Notes: generated by a model from the letters alone, not told the origin. A stretch of DNA of 64,000 bases from Hymenobacter sp. J193 (GCF_024700075.1 NZ_JAJONE010000001.1:4425001-4489000); one strand, 5' to 3'. Positions 53,630 through 61,461 are shown, counted from the first letter of the stretch. Made by a program: numbers and translations.

Positions 53630-53982
53630 ACCGGCAACGATATGATTATTAGCGTGTTTCACGATTGTTGGGACAGAATTGGGCCAAAGTGCATCTTGAT
53701 ACTTTCCTCGACGCACGTTTGGTCTTCTGTCAGCAATGCCATGCTGCAAAATTGCTGCATTGATTCTTCGGCCTGTGCTTTGGGACCAGATTGGGACACC
53801 AGGCTAAGCCAACGGCAGAAAGAGCCGCGCTCTGCCTTCATTGCTTGAGCAAAGTGGTTTGCAGAAGAACCTAGTACTTCAAAAGCGACTCCGGCTTGGT
53901 GCATGACAGTGGCAAAAATGCCGGCTGTGGTGCTACATATGAGTAGCATAATGCTAGAACCAAAAAAAATATTTCTAGCATT
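53630..53982. repeat. R module, copy in cassette II (353 bp)
   Basis: Gap-free alignment with the copies at 50537 and 55962, roughly nine bases in ten identical to the first by eye. A further shared GCAGTGTAAATA (53985-53996) extends the match with cassette III. Confidence 0.85.
53659..53949 (-). CDS. Possible small protein of the R module (96 residues)
   Basis: Longest version of the R frame, with an ATG directly after the AT-rich segment. Begins MLLICSTTAGIFATVMHQAG and ends HFGPILSQQS. The corresponding frame in the third copy has an internal stop. Unknown family; could also be a remnant of a larger gene. Confidence 0.35.
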   Translation of the reverse strand: MLLICSTTAGIFATVMHQAGVAFEVLGSSANHFAQAMKAERGSFCRWLSLVSQSGPKAQAEESMQQFCSMALLTEDQTCVEESIKMHFGPILSQQS

Positions 53983-54116
53983 TGTGCAGTGTAAATATGT
54001 CTTGTTCGAAAAAAGCGGCTACTTGAATCACCCTTTAATTGAGCGATGCTCCCAGTAAGTTCAACCGCATATTTGATAAAGAGTACATAATTACCCACAG
54101 CGGGACCGAGGCCACC

Positions 54117-54419
54117 TTACTTATGTAGGTTGCTTTCCTGCTGCATCCAGACCGCAAATTCAGGCTCCAGCAGGTTGGCTTCCATAAAGGCAATCATGGA
54201 GAAGCCGCGTTTCGCTAACACAGAACGCATGAAACTCGGTAAGGACAGGCACTGCCGTAGTCCCAAACTCAATAGGTGGCTTTGCACGCGGGGTAGCAAC
54301 TGCTCTAGCCATTCAACCAGTTCGAGCGCCGTGGGAGGGGTATGGTCAAGTTGTTGATAATACAATACCGTGGCTGTGGTAATTTTCTTGGTGACTTCGT
54401 CATTACTGCTATTGAGCAT
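54117..54419 (-). CDS. Small helical hypothetical protein (100 residues), cargo of cassette II
   Basis: Begins MLNSSNDEVTKKITTATVLY and contains TPPTALELVEWLEQLLP and VLAKRGFSMIAFMEANLLEP. It resembles small uncharacterised Hymenobacter proteins with a TP.A.EL..WL pattern. No signal or membrane span. Divergent from the kinase gene 175 bp to its right; the two might work together, but nothing proves it. Confidence 0.6.
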   Translation of the reverse strand: MLNSSNDEVTKKITTATVLYYQQLDHTPPTALELVEWLEQLLPRVQSHLLSLGLRQCLSLPSFMRSVLAKRGFSMIAFMEANLLEPEFAVWMQQESNLHK

Positions 54420-54593
54420 GGCTTCTTATACGAGGACGCTACTTATTAAACTGATATAGCTAGCGGTAAGCATGCGTTCTTGGTCTAGCTAGACGATAGC
54501 CACAAAGGTATATCGTGCCTTGGTAGCGCCTGTAGCGCCAACATTCTGTACTTTGCCCCGTCTCGCTTCTCTGCTCGGCGCCTTTACTCCATT

Positions 54594-55793
54594 ATGATAT
54601 CCCCAGAAGAGTACGATTCCCTGCAGCAGGAGCTGCGTTCGGCACAAGCAGAGCTTGAGTGTATGCGGTCTGAGCGCATCGATAAGGCAGAGCATCAAGT
54701 GCTGGTTGACCGCTACTCAGAAAGCCAAGCACGGTTTCGGACGGTTTTTGAAAACTCCCCGTTCGGGCAGAAAATCATCACCTCAGACCTAATCATCCGA
54801 CAGGCCAACCAAGCCGTCATAGACATGCTGGGCTGTACCAGCGAGGAAGACGTTGTGGGCCACCAAATCCAGGAGTTTGCCCACCCCGATCATCAAGCCG
54901 ACTGGCATTATTTACAGGAGCGGCTGTGGAACCACAAGCTACCCCATTTCTCCCTGGAAACTTGTCTAATGCGCTGCGACGGTTCCTCTTTCTGGTGCCA
55001 GGTCACCTCAATGCGCTTTCCCGGCAACGGCGAAGAGTTGGGCTTCACGCAATTGGAAGATATCAGTGACCGCAGAGCACTGGAATTGTCGTTAAAACGG
55101 CTCTATGATGCGCAGGAAACTATCGTGCACCTTGTTAGCCACGATGTTAAGACGCCCATTGCCCACATTCAATTGCTCACCGACTTGTTGAAGCGCCAAC
55201 AGGACGCGCAGGCGTCGGCCACGGATGACATGGTGGATACGAACTATTATCTAGCCCTTATCCGCCAAGCTTGCACGGACGTCAACAAGCTGCTTCGGGA
55301 CGTACTGCTGCTGGGGTCGCTCGATGCCCGCGACGTGAAAAAACAGTTTACCGACCTGAGTACCTTGCTGGTGGAGTGGCTAGCGACTCACCAATTAGTC
55401 GCGCAGGCAAAAGGCCTTACCCTGTCGCTGGACGTACCGCCGCAAGCCCTATACGCGAACCTGAACGCCGACAGCTTTAAGCGAGCGGTGGACAACCTGG
55501 TCAGCAACGCACTCAAGTTTACCCCAACCGGGGGCCAGGTGACGGTGAGGCTGCGGGAACATGAAAATCGCGTATTGCTGTCGGTGCGCGACACGGGCAT
55601 TGGCATCCCGGAGACGCTGCAGCCCAGCTTATTCGAGAAGTTCAGCGCAGCGGCCCGAGAGGGGGTGGACGGTGAGGCGAGCACAGGCCTGGGCTTGTTC
55701 ATTACCAAGCAGATTGTGCAGCAGCACCGCGGTAAAATCTGGGTAGAAAGCCAGGAGGGCGCTGGAGCCTGTTTTTTCGTGGAGCTGCACTAA
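54594..55793 (+). CDS. PAS-domain sensor histidine kinase, soluble, cargo of cassette II
   Basis: 399 residues. It starts with a coiled-coil (about 3-50), then one PAS domain (about 45-165: ARFRTVFENSPFGQKIITSD, IDMLGCTSEEDVVGHQ). HisKA has the phospho-His in HLVSHDVKTPIAHIQ (near 181), followed by a HATPase domain with DNLVSNALKFTPTGG (N box), DTGIGIP (G1) and STGLGLFITKQIV (G2). There is no membrane segment, so it senses a cytoplasmic signal or a partner protein. No response regulator is encoded in the cassette. TACTTTG at about 54549 is a possible -7 box. Confidence 0.92.
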   Translation: MISPEEYDSLQQELRSAQAELECMRSERIDKAEHQVLVDRYSESQARFRTVFENSPFGQKIITSDLIIRQANQAVIDMLGCTSEEDVVGHQIQEFAHPDHQADWHYLQERLWNHKLPHFSLETCLMRCDGSSFWCQVTSMRFPGNGEELGFTQLEDISDRRALELSLKRLYDAQETIVHLVSHDVKTPIAHIQLLTDLLKRQQDAQASATDDMVDTNYYLALIRQACTDVNKLLRDVLLLGSLDARDVKKQFTDLSTLLVEWLATHQLVAQAKGLTLSLDVPPQALYANLNADSFKRAVDNLVSNALKFTPTGGQVTVRLREHENRVLLSVRDTGIGIPETLQPSLFEKFSAAAREGVDGEASTGLGLFITKQIVQQHRGKIWVESQEGAGACFFVELH

Positions 55794-55904
55794 AGAAGAT
55801 TGGCTCGATTATGACGAAGGCGGCCGAGCCCTTGTTATCGGGAAGGCTTCTATTCAGCGAAACGGTGGTTTAAGCTTCACCAGCCTCTATTGCTACCCGA
55901 AAGT

Positions 55905-55940
55905 AAAAAGCCCTAGTATCAGCTGATACTAGGGCTTTTT
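55905..55940 (-). terminator. Palindromic terminator of cassette II
   Basis: Perfect 36-bp palindrome with core CCCTAGTATCAGCTGATACT, A5 and T5 ends. Identical to the one at 57411. Confidence 0.88.
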
Positions 55941-55946
55941 GCTTAG

Positions 55947-55961
55947 CGGTCCGGACGGGAC
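55947..55961 (-). other. tRNA-Asp 3'-end fragment (attachment-site copy) at the end of cassette I
   Basis: CGGTCCGGACGGGAC, identical to the end of the intact tRNA at 57453-57467. Confidence 0.8.
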
Positions 55962-56314
55962 ACCGGCAATGATATGATTATTAGCGTGTTTCACGATTGT
56001 TGGGACAGAATTGGGCCAAAGTGCATCTTGATACTTTCCTCGACGCACTTTTGGTCTTCTGTCAGTAATGCAATGCTGCAAAATTGCTGTATTGGTTCTT
56101 CGGCCTGTGCTTTGGGACCCTATTGGGACACCAGGCTAGGCCAACGGCAGAAAGAGCCGCGCTCTGCCTTCATTGCTTGAGCAAATTGGTTTACAGAAAA
56201 AGCTACTACTTCGAAAACGTCTCCGGCATGGTGCATGACAGTAGTAAAAATGCCGACTGTGATGCTATATGCGACTAGCGTCGTGCTAGCATCAAAAAAA
56301 ATATTTCTAGCATT
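55962..56314. repeat. R module, copy in cassette I (353 bp, frame broken)
   Basis: Same 353-bp length as the other two. The minus-strand frame is interrupted by a TAG at the VSQ-GPKAQ position, so if R encodes a protein this copy is a pseudogene. Confidence 0.85.
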
Positions 56315-56440
56315 TATAATGCATCACTGTTTTACGTGTTCATAAAACGGTCGTTTTTGGATGGAAATTGATTGGGTAGACAAACTTTGATTAGAATAGC
56401 CCCACTTCTGCTTATGTCTTATGTCTTAAAGCAGGCCCCT

Positions 56441-56448
56441 TAATTTTG
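56441..56448 (+). promoter_or_regulatory. Possible -7 box (TAATTTTG)
   Basis: Matches TAnnTTTG and lies 32 bases before the ATG at 56481. No clear TTG upstream. Confidence 0.35.
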
Positions 56449-56480
56449 CAAACCGCGTTTCACATACTACTCACCAGCCT

Positions 56481-56936
56481 ATGTTCTATTTTCTTGTTTT
56501 TGCGCTCGTATGCTTGGGATTGGCCGTACTCCCCGAGGGAACTTGGACGCGGAGTGTTTCTCTACTGATAGTGGGGATATTTTATGCCCTCGTCCTATTG
56601 TGCGCCCGCACATCGCGGCTTGACGCTTGGCAGCAGAAAGAAATAGTCGGCTCCGAGGAATTACCGTCCAGCTTGGCCAGCATGGATCCAAGCACCTATG
56701 AGCCTATATACCGAGGGGAAGACACATGGGCGTGGATGCTTTGGTTTCTTCCATTGCTGGCTTTGATCTGCTGGTATTATATCAACCGCTCGCGCAATGC
56801 CTTATTACGAAGCTCGCTCATGTGGCTTTATGGGCCGTATACTTTCTTAGTGATTTATGGTTTAGCGAACAACTTGTTCCCCGGGCCAGAGAGTAAACCC
56901 GAGTTTATGGATGAACAGTTGAAAATTCCTATCTAA
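56481..56936 (+). CDS. Small membrane protein of unknown function, cargo of cassette I
   Basis: 151 residues with about four hydrophobic segments: FYFLVFALVCLGLAVL (2-17), SVSLLIVGIFYALVLLC (25-41), WAWMLWFLPLLALICWYY (about 83-100) and LYGPYTFLVIYGLANNLF (about 116-133). A polar loop with DAWQQKEIVGSEEL lies between the second and third. Family not recognised. It converges with the other small membrane-protein gene of the cassette. Small multi-span proteins in mobile cassettes can be toxins, immunity proteins or stress proteins, but nothing here decides that. Confidence 0.65.
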   Translation: MFYFLVFALVCLGLAVLPEGTWTRSVSLLIVGIFYALVLLCARTSRLDAWQQKEIVGSEELPSSLASMDPSTYEPIYRGEDTWAWMLWFLPLLALICWYYINRSRNALLRSSLMWLYGPYTFLVIYGLANNLFPGPESKPEFMDEQLKIPI

Positions 56937-57028
56937 ACGTCACGAGTCCTTATCGGAAAATTTACAACCTTGTACGGACAGGTTTTTACTAATCAAACGG
57001 CAGCTACGAACAACCTCATAACTATTGA

Positions 57029-57361
57029 TTAGAAATACGTTGTTTTATTGAATGCCAGAGGAAGGAGAAGCAAGGAAAACAAAATGAAAATTATGGATAA
57101 AGTATGGAGAATAATCATTAAAATCTTAAACAACAGCATCTTGCCTTTAACTCGAAATAAGGGCATAGTGACCCTGTTTAACGCTGTGAGGTTCACAATA
57201 ATCGCATAAACTACATTGGTTATGGCTTCTGCCTTACCTGATGTATAAATACCCGTAATCTTTGTGAAGAGTATGAATACCCAAAGGGTTGGCCAGAATG
57301 GTACAGATATAAGGAGCGCGATTAATAGTAATTGGATTACTAATTCTCTGTTTAGCTGCAT
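57029..57361 (-). CDS. Small membrane protein of unknown function, cargo of cassette I
   Basis: 110 residues from the ATG at 57361; 17 residues upstream in the open frame look untypical. Three hydrophobic segments: LVIQLLLIALLISVPFWPTL, AITNVVYAIIVNLTALN and ILMIILHTLSIIFILFSLLL. AT-rich and unlike the chromosome around it. Its start lies just below the terminator palindrome of the cassette. No family recognised. Confidence 0.55.
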   Translation of the reverse strand: MQLNRELVIQLLLIALLISVPFWPTLWVFILFTKITGIYTSGKAEAITNVVYAIIVNLTALNRVTMPLFRVKGKMLLFKILMIILHTLSIIFILFSLLLLPLAFNKTTYF

Positions 57362-57410
57362 AATGCTGGTACTTCGACTTGCTGGAAATGCAATAGCGCT
57401 ACCCGAAAGC

Positions 57411-57446
57411 AAAAAGCCCTAGTATCAGCTGATACTAGGGCTTTTT
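57411..57446 (-). terminator. Palindromic terminator of right tRNA-Asp / cassette I
   Basis: Perfect 36-bp palindrome, A5...T5, starting 6 bases after the tRNA 3' end on the minus strand. Same sequence as at 55905, not the one found below the left tRNA. Confidence 0.88.
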
Positions 57447-57452
57447 GCTTAG

Positions 57453-57526
57453 CGGTCCGGACGGGACTCGAACCCGCGACCTCCGCCGTGACAGGGCGGC
57501 ATTCTAACCGACTGAACTACCGAACC
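57453..57526 (-). tRNA. tRNA-Asp (GUC), right copy
   Basis: 74 nt, identical to the copy at 45967 in all arms; anticodon GUC, discriminator G. This is the copy whose 3' end is repeated at 55947, 53615 and 50522, so it is the attachment site of the cassette array. On the minus strand it is preceded by a TACTTTTG box. Confidence 0.97.
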
Positions 57527-57574
57527 AGGGTAGACCGCACTGCGAAAAGCCAGCTGCTTTCCGGTGAAGTGGTG

Positions 57575-57582
57575 CAAAAGTA
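57575..57582 (-). promoter_or_regulatory. Promoter -7 box of right tRNA-Asp
   Basis: TACTTTTG on the minus strand, 48 bases upstream of the tRNA, at the same distance as TACCTTTG at the left copy. Confidence 0.5.
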
Positions 57583-57727
57583 GAAGACGGAAGTGCACGA
57601 CGCAACTATTGAGCAGTAAAAACGGCAAAATACTTTCCGGCAGCGGCGGTAGCGGCTGTTTATCAGGGAGAAAATTTTCTCTGAAAAACGATAGGGGCGG
57701 GCCGTGCGCCGTAAGCGCGCCTTCACT

Positions 57728-57735
57728 TACCTTTG
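57728..57735 (+). promoter_or_regulatory. Promoter -7 box of accA
   Basis: TACCTTTG, an exact match to TAnnTTTG, 45 bases before the ATG at 57781. Confidence 0.55.
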
Positions 57736-57780
57736 CTTTCTTCTCTCACCCCGCAACTTCTCTCGCATCCTGCCGTGGCA

Positions 57781-58728
57781 ATGCTCCTCGATTTTGAACA
57801 ACCAATTGCCGCTCTCGAAGGCAAGCTCCGTGAAATGCAACAACTGGCCCTCGACAGCCAGGTGGACGTCTCGGAAGCCGTAGCGGCCCTCGAAGCCAAG
57901 ATCAAAGCCCTCAAAAAGGAAACCTACCAGAACCTTACCCGCTGGCAGCGCGTGCAACTCTCGCGCCACCCCGAGCGGCCCTACACCCTCGACTACATTG
58001 AGGGCATGACCGATAAGTTCATTGAGCTGCACGGCGACCGAACCGTGGCCGATGATCAGGCCATGGTAGGCGGCTTTGCCGAAATGGGGGGGCGCTCCGT
58101 CATGATTATCGGGCAGCAGAAGGGCCGTAATACCAAGCAGCGCCAGCTGCGCCGCTTTGGTATGCCCAACCCCGAGGGCTACCGCAAAGCGCTGCGCCTG
58201 ATGAAGCTGGCCGAGAAGTTTGGCAAGCCCATCATCACGCTCATTGATACGCCCGGCGCCTTTCCGGGCCTGGAGGCCGAGGAGCGGGGGCAGGGCGAAG
58301 CCATTGCCCGCAACCTCAAGGAAATGTTCCTGCTCAAGGTGCCCGTTATATGCATCATCATTGGCGAAGGTGCCTCGGGCGGGGCCTTAGGCATTGGTAT
58401 CGGCGACCGGGTGCTGATGCTGGAAAACACCTGGTACTCCGTTATTTCTCCGGAAAACTGCTCCACTATTCTGTGGCGTTCCTGGGATTACAAAGAGCAG
58501 GCGGCGGAAGCCATGAAGCCCACCGCCAATGATATGCTCAAGGCCGGCCTCGTAGATGGCATCGTGAAGGAACCCCTTGGCGGCGCCCACACCGACGCGG
58601 CCACCATGATCAAGACGCTAAAGAAAACCATCCTCAAAACCCTCGACGAGCTGGAGGTCTTACCCGCCGAGGAGCGCATCAGCCAGCGCATCGACAAGTT
58701 CTCGGCCATGGGCGTGGTGGTAGGATAA
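57781..58728 (+). CDS. accA: Acetyl-CoA carboxylase carboxyltransferase subunit alpha
   Basis: 315 residues from the ATG at 57781, the normal AccA size; an upstream in-frame ATG/TTG region would add 16 untypical residues. Begins [20 protein letters not shown]. Contains [82 protein letters not shown] and [19 protein letters not shown], all AccA hallmarks including the biotin/acyl-CoA loops. With AccD it transfers carboxyl from biotin to acetyl-CoA in the first step of fatty acid synthesis. A core gene, it marks the right end of the accessory region. A terminator follows at 58757. Confidence 0.98.
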   Translation: MLLDFEQPIAALEGKLREMQQLALDSQVDVSEAVAALEAKIKALKKETYQNLTRWQRVQLSRHPERPYTLDYIEGMTDKFIELHGDRTVADDQAMVGGFAEMGGRSVMIIGQQKGRNTKQRQLRRFGMPNPEGYRKALRLMKLAEKFGKPIITLIDTPGAFPGLEAEERGQGEAIARNLKEMFLLKVPVICIIIGEGASGGALGIGIGDRVLMLENTWYSVISPENCSTILWRSWDYKEQAAEAMKPTANDMLKAGLVDGIVKEPLGGAHTDAATMIKTLKKTILKTLDELEVLPAEERISQRIDKFSAMGVVVG

Positions 58729-58756
58729 GGTTGAGTTTGAATAAAGAATTGAATAA

Positions 58757-58805
58757 GGAGGGAATGAAGAAACAGGCCAACGTCAATTCTTCATCCCTCT
58801 TTTTC
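58757..58805 (+). terminator. Rho-independent terminator after accA
   Basis: Stem GAGGGAATGAAGAA / TTCTTCATCCCTC (one bulged base) followed by TTTTT, about 30 bases after the accA stop. Confidence 0.8.
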
Positions 58806-58819
58806 ATTATAACTGACTT

Positions 58820-59668
58820 ATGCACGTTCATACCCTCGATACCGGGCTGTTTAAGCTGGATGGCGGCGCCATGTTTGGCGTGGTGCCCAAAAGCATGTGG
58901 CAGAAGCTCAACCCTGCCGACTCGAACAATATGTGTACCTGGGCCATGCGCTGCCTGCTGATTGAAGACGCGGGCCGGCTGGTGCTGGTCGATAATGGCA
59001 TCGGCGACAAGCAGGACCAGAAGTTCCGGGGCCACTTCTACCTCCACGGCGACGACACGCTGGAAAAGTCCCTGCGCAAGCTCGGCTTCACGTCCTCCGA
59101 TATCACCGACGTATTCCTGACCCACCTGCACTTCGACCACTGCGGCGGCTCGGTAGTGCGCCAGCCCAATGGCAAGCTGGACCTGGCCTTCCCCAACGCT
59201 ACGTACTGGAGCAACCAGGCGCACTGGGACTGGGCCGTGACGCCTAACCCGCGCGAAAAAGCCAGCTTTCTGCGCGAAAACATCCTGCCCATTCAGGAAA
59301 GCGGCCACCTGCGCTTTGTCGACGCTGCTGCCGGGGTACCGGCGGAACTGCCGATGCTCCGGGAAATCATCTTTGCCGATGGCCACACCGAGAAGATGAT
59401 GGTGCCGGTGCTGGACTACAAAGGCCGCACACTGGCGTTCATGGCCGATCTGCTGCCCAGCACGGGGCACATTCCGCTTCCCTACGTGATGAGCTACGAC
59501 ATGCGCCCTCTGCAAACCCTGGCCGAAAAGGAGCAGGTGCTGCGCCGCGCCGCCGACGAAAACTGGGTGCTGCTGCTGGAACACGACCCCACCGCCGCCT
59601 GCTGCACCGTGCAGCACACCGAAAAAGGCGTGCGCCTCGCTGAAACGTTCACCCTAGCGGAGTTGTAG
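58820..59668 (+). CDS. MBL-fold metallo-hydrolase
   Basis: 282 residues. The metal site motif is FLTHLHFDHCGG (near residue 98), with a first motif LVLVDNGIGDKQ (about 55). Later ligands are probably in FADGHTEKMMVPV, LLPSTGHIPLPYVMSYD and LLLEHDP. It is in the class of MBL enzymes related to lactonases and other hydrolases. No signal peptide, so cytoplasmic. The substrate cannot be named. It begins right after the accA terminator and probably has its own promoter. Confidence 0.93.
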   Translation: MHVHTLDTGLFKLDGGAMFGVVPKSMWQKLNPADSNNMCTWAMRCLLIEDAGRLVLVDNGIGDKQDQKFRGHFYLHGDDTLEKSLRKLGFTSSDITDVFLTHLHFDHCGGSVVRQPNGKLDLAFPNATYWSNQAHWDWAVTPNPREKASFLRENILPIQESGHLRFVDAAAGVPAELPMLREIIFADGHTEKMMVPVLDYKGRTLAFMADLLPSTGHIPLPYVMSYDMRPLQTLAEKEQVLRRAADENWVLLLEHDPTAACCTVQHTEKGVRLAETFTLAEL

Positions 59669-59671
59669 AAT

Positions 59672-59705
59672 GTGCTGATGTGCTGATGTGCTGATGTGCT
59701 GATGC
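59672..59705. repeat. Short tandem repeat (TGCTGATG)4
   Basis: Four copies of an 8-bp unit, just after the MBL gene. About 30 bp on, TTAGCACGTTAGCACA is roughly its inverted counterpart, so the region could form a hairpin. Confidence 0.6.
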
Positions 59706-59794
59706 ACCACATGCTCGTAATGGCACTTCCTCGTATTAGCACGTTAGCACATTTTCCGCATTAGCGAAGCGCAGCACACTAACCCCTTTACCAC

Positions 59795-60555
59795 ATGCTA
59801 GGACTGGCACTTTCCGGCGGGGGCGCCCGGGGCATTGCGCACTTGGGCGTGCTGGCCGCGCTGGATGAGCTGCAAGTGCCCATTGGGGCGCTGGCAGGCG
59901 TGTCGTCGGGCGGCATTGCGGCGGTGTTTTACGCGGCGGGCTTTCCCCCCGGGACATTCTGCGGCTGCTGCAGGACGTCAACCTCACCCGCCTCACGCGT
60001 ATTGCCCTGAGCCGCTACGGGCTGCTGCACATGGCGGCCATAGGTACGCTGTTTGAGCAGCACCTGGGCGCCAATGCTACGTTCGAGCAGCTGCGCCTGC
60101 CCGTTACGCTGCTGGCTACCGACCTGGTAGAGGGCACGTCGGTGTGGTTTGCCACTGGACCGCTGGTGCCGCCGCTCATGGCTTCCTCCGCGGTGCCCAT
60201 TCTGTACCGTCCGGTAGAGTACCAGGGCCGGCAATTGGTGGATGGCGGCCTGCTCAACAACCTGCCCGTGGAGCCGCTGCTAACCCGGCCCGGGCTGCGC
60301 GTGGTGGGCGTGCACTGCAACCCGCCCAACCGTGCGGCTCAGGTTACGTCCCTGCAAAGCCTGATTGAGCGCACCCTGAACCTGGCCATTGGCGGCAATA
60401 CCGTGCTTAGTAAGCAGCAGTGCCATCTCCTGCTAGAGCCGCCGGAGCTGGCGCAGTTTCGGGCCCTGAGCTACCGGCGCGCCCCCGAGCTGTTCGACAT
60501 TGGGTACCACTACACGCTCAGCCGGGCCCGCGACCTGGAGCAGCAGCTGAGCTGA
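59795..60555 (+). pseudogene. Patatin-like phospholipase (frameshifted)
   Basis: The N-terminal piece from the ATG at 59795 has the oxyanion loop LALSGGGARGIAHLGVL (residues 3-19) and the nucleophile site GVSSGGIAA (serine near 40). The frame breaks in the C6 run at 59945-59950. Adding one C continues it into DILRLLQDVNLTRL, then MAAIGTLFEQHLGANATFEQ to 60555, with the second catalytic acid in LVDGGLLNNLPVE. Joined length is about 254 residues, typical for a small bacterial RssA-type patatin, which hydrolyses lipids in the cytoplasm or at the membrane. All catalytic residues are intact, so a consensus error is likely. Confidence 0.82.
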
Positions 60556-60589
60556 AGGCTGCTGGTTGGGCGCTTCCAGTACATTTCTC

Positions 60590-60597
60590 TAGCTTTG
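60590..60597 (+). promoter_or_regulatory. Promoter -7 box of the acyltransferase gene
   Basis: TAGCTTTG matches TAnnTTTG; TTG at 60566-60568 is 21 bases upstream. The ATG is at 60641. Confidence 0.5.
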
Positions 60598-60640
60598 ATT
60601 CGCCGTAGCTCTTCCTCCTGGCTACCGGCTCCTTTTTGGC

Positions 60641-61210
60641 ATGGCGCGCAAGACTTCCACTTTCTGGTATCTGTTTTCGAAGTTCTGGTTCTGGATAACC
60701 GGCTGGCACCTGGGGCCGCAGGTACCGCCCGGTATCAAGAAAAGCATGATGATTGCCGCGCCGCACACCAGCAACTGGGACTTTATGTTTTCCCGCGCAG
60801 CTTTTTTCCTGATGGACGTGGACGTGAAGCTCACCATCAAAAAGGAGTGGACTACCATCCCGGTGCTGGGCGCATTGGTGCGCAGCCTGGGCGGATTGGC
60901 GGTGGACCGCAGCCGCAACAACAGCCTCGTGGATGGCATGATCCAGCTGTTCCAGGAGCGCGACGAGCTAGTGATTCTTATTACCCCCGAAGGCACCCGC
61001 AAGTACCAGCCTAAGTGGCGCAAGGGCTTTTACCACGCGGCCATGGGAGCTGGAGTACCCATCCTGCTAGGCTACCTCGACTACAGCAAGAAGGAAGCCG
61101 GCGTAGGCCCCGCATTCTGGCCTACCGGCGACTACGAAAAGGACCTGGAGGAAATCAAAGCCTTCTACCGCACCAAGCAAGGCCGCTTCCCGGAGCAGGG
61201 CGTTCGGTAA
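60641..61210 (+). CDS. 1-acyl-sn-glycerol-3-phosphate acyltransferase-like protein
   Basis: 189 residues, PlsC-superfamily. The catalytic HX4D motif is PHTSNWDFMF (near 47), followed by KKEWTTIPVLGALVRSLGGL, then VDRSRNNSL and VILITPEGTRK (near 114), the glycerol-phosphate binding EGTR. Short for a PlsC and without clear membrane spans except an N-terminal amphipathic part (FWYLFSKFWFW). It probably acylates a lysophospholipid or a related acceptor at the inner face of the membrane. Lies next to the patatin; both suggest lipid remodelling. Confidence 0.9.
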   Translation: MARKTSTFWYLFSKFWFWITGWHLGPQVPPGIKKSMMIAAPHTSNWDFMFSRAAFFLMDVDVKLTIKKEWTTIPVLGALVRSLGGLAVDRSRNNSLVDGMIQLFQERDELVILITPEGTRKYQPKWRKGFYHAAMGAGVPILLGYLDYSKKEAGVGPAFWPTGDYEKDLEEIKAFYRTKQGRFPEQGVR

Positions 61211-61290
61211 GGATGTTTGACTAGCTTTCTGATTGATATAGGTAGTTGTAGAGACGCATAATTGCGTTTCCTCGTTAAACATATGGCACA

Positions 61291-61328
61291 ATCGGTGTAG
61301 AGACGCAAGTATGCGTCTCTACACCGAT
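61291..61328. repeat. Perfect 17-bp inverted repeat (GTAGAGACGC type)
   Basis: Arms of 17 bp around a 4-base loop, with GTGTAGAGACGCA and its complement. A partial copy begins at 61246. This hairpin type occurs in many bacteria. Lies between the acyltransferase and the AraC/methyltransferase gene. Confidence 0.8.
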
Positions 61329-61461
61329 CAAAACTTCACTGAGGACTTCAAATTCTTTGCCGCCTAAAGCTAAAGAAGAAAGCAACTCGCAACTCCGCAA
61401 GAATCGGGTTGAGGGCGCGGGAGTAGGGCAGTAGCTTTATTTTTCCTTAAGCGCCTACACT

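Larger units (their letters stand above)
53615..55946. mobile_element. tRNA-Asp cassette II (2.3 kb)
   Basis: Bounded by tRNA 3'-end copies at 53615-53629 and 55947-55961. Holds a terminator (55905), a GGTGGTTTAAGC-type left-flank motif (55864-55875), a PAS histidine kinase, a 100-residue unknown protein and R (53630-53982). No recombinase gene. Confidence 0.7.
55947..57452. mobile_element. tRNA-Asp cassette I (1.5 kb), next to the complete tRNA
   Basis: Bounded on the right by the intact tRNA-Asp at 57453 and on the left by the 15-nt fragment at 55947-55961. Holds a terminator (57411), two small membrane-protein genes and R (55962-56314). The most recently inserted cassette if insertion always occurs at the intact tRNA. 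Confidence 0.7.

Noticed and set aside
50522..57452. Reading the cassette array as an integron
   Set aside because: The repeated ends are tRNA 3' fragments plus R, not attC-type hairpins, and no intI-like gene is in the window.
59672..59770. Possible CRISPR-like repeat
   Set aside because: Only an 8-bp tandem unit repeated four times with no spacers and no cas genes nearby. No CRISPR array was seen anywhere in the window.
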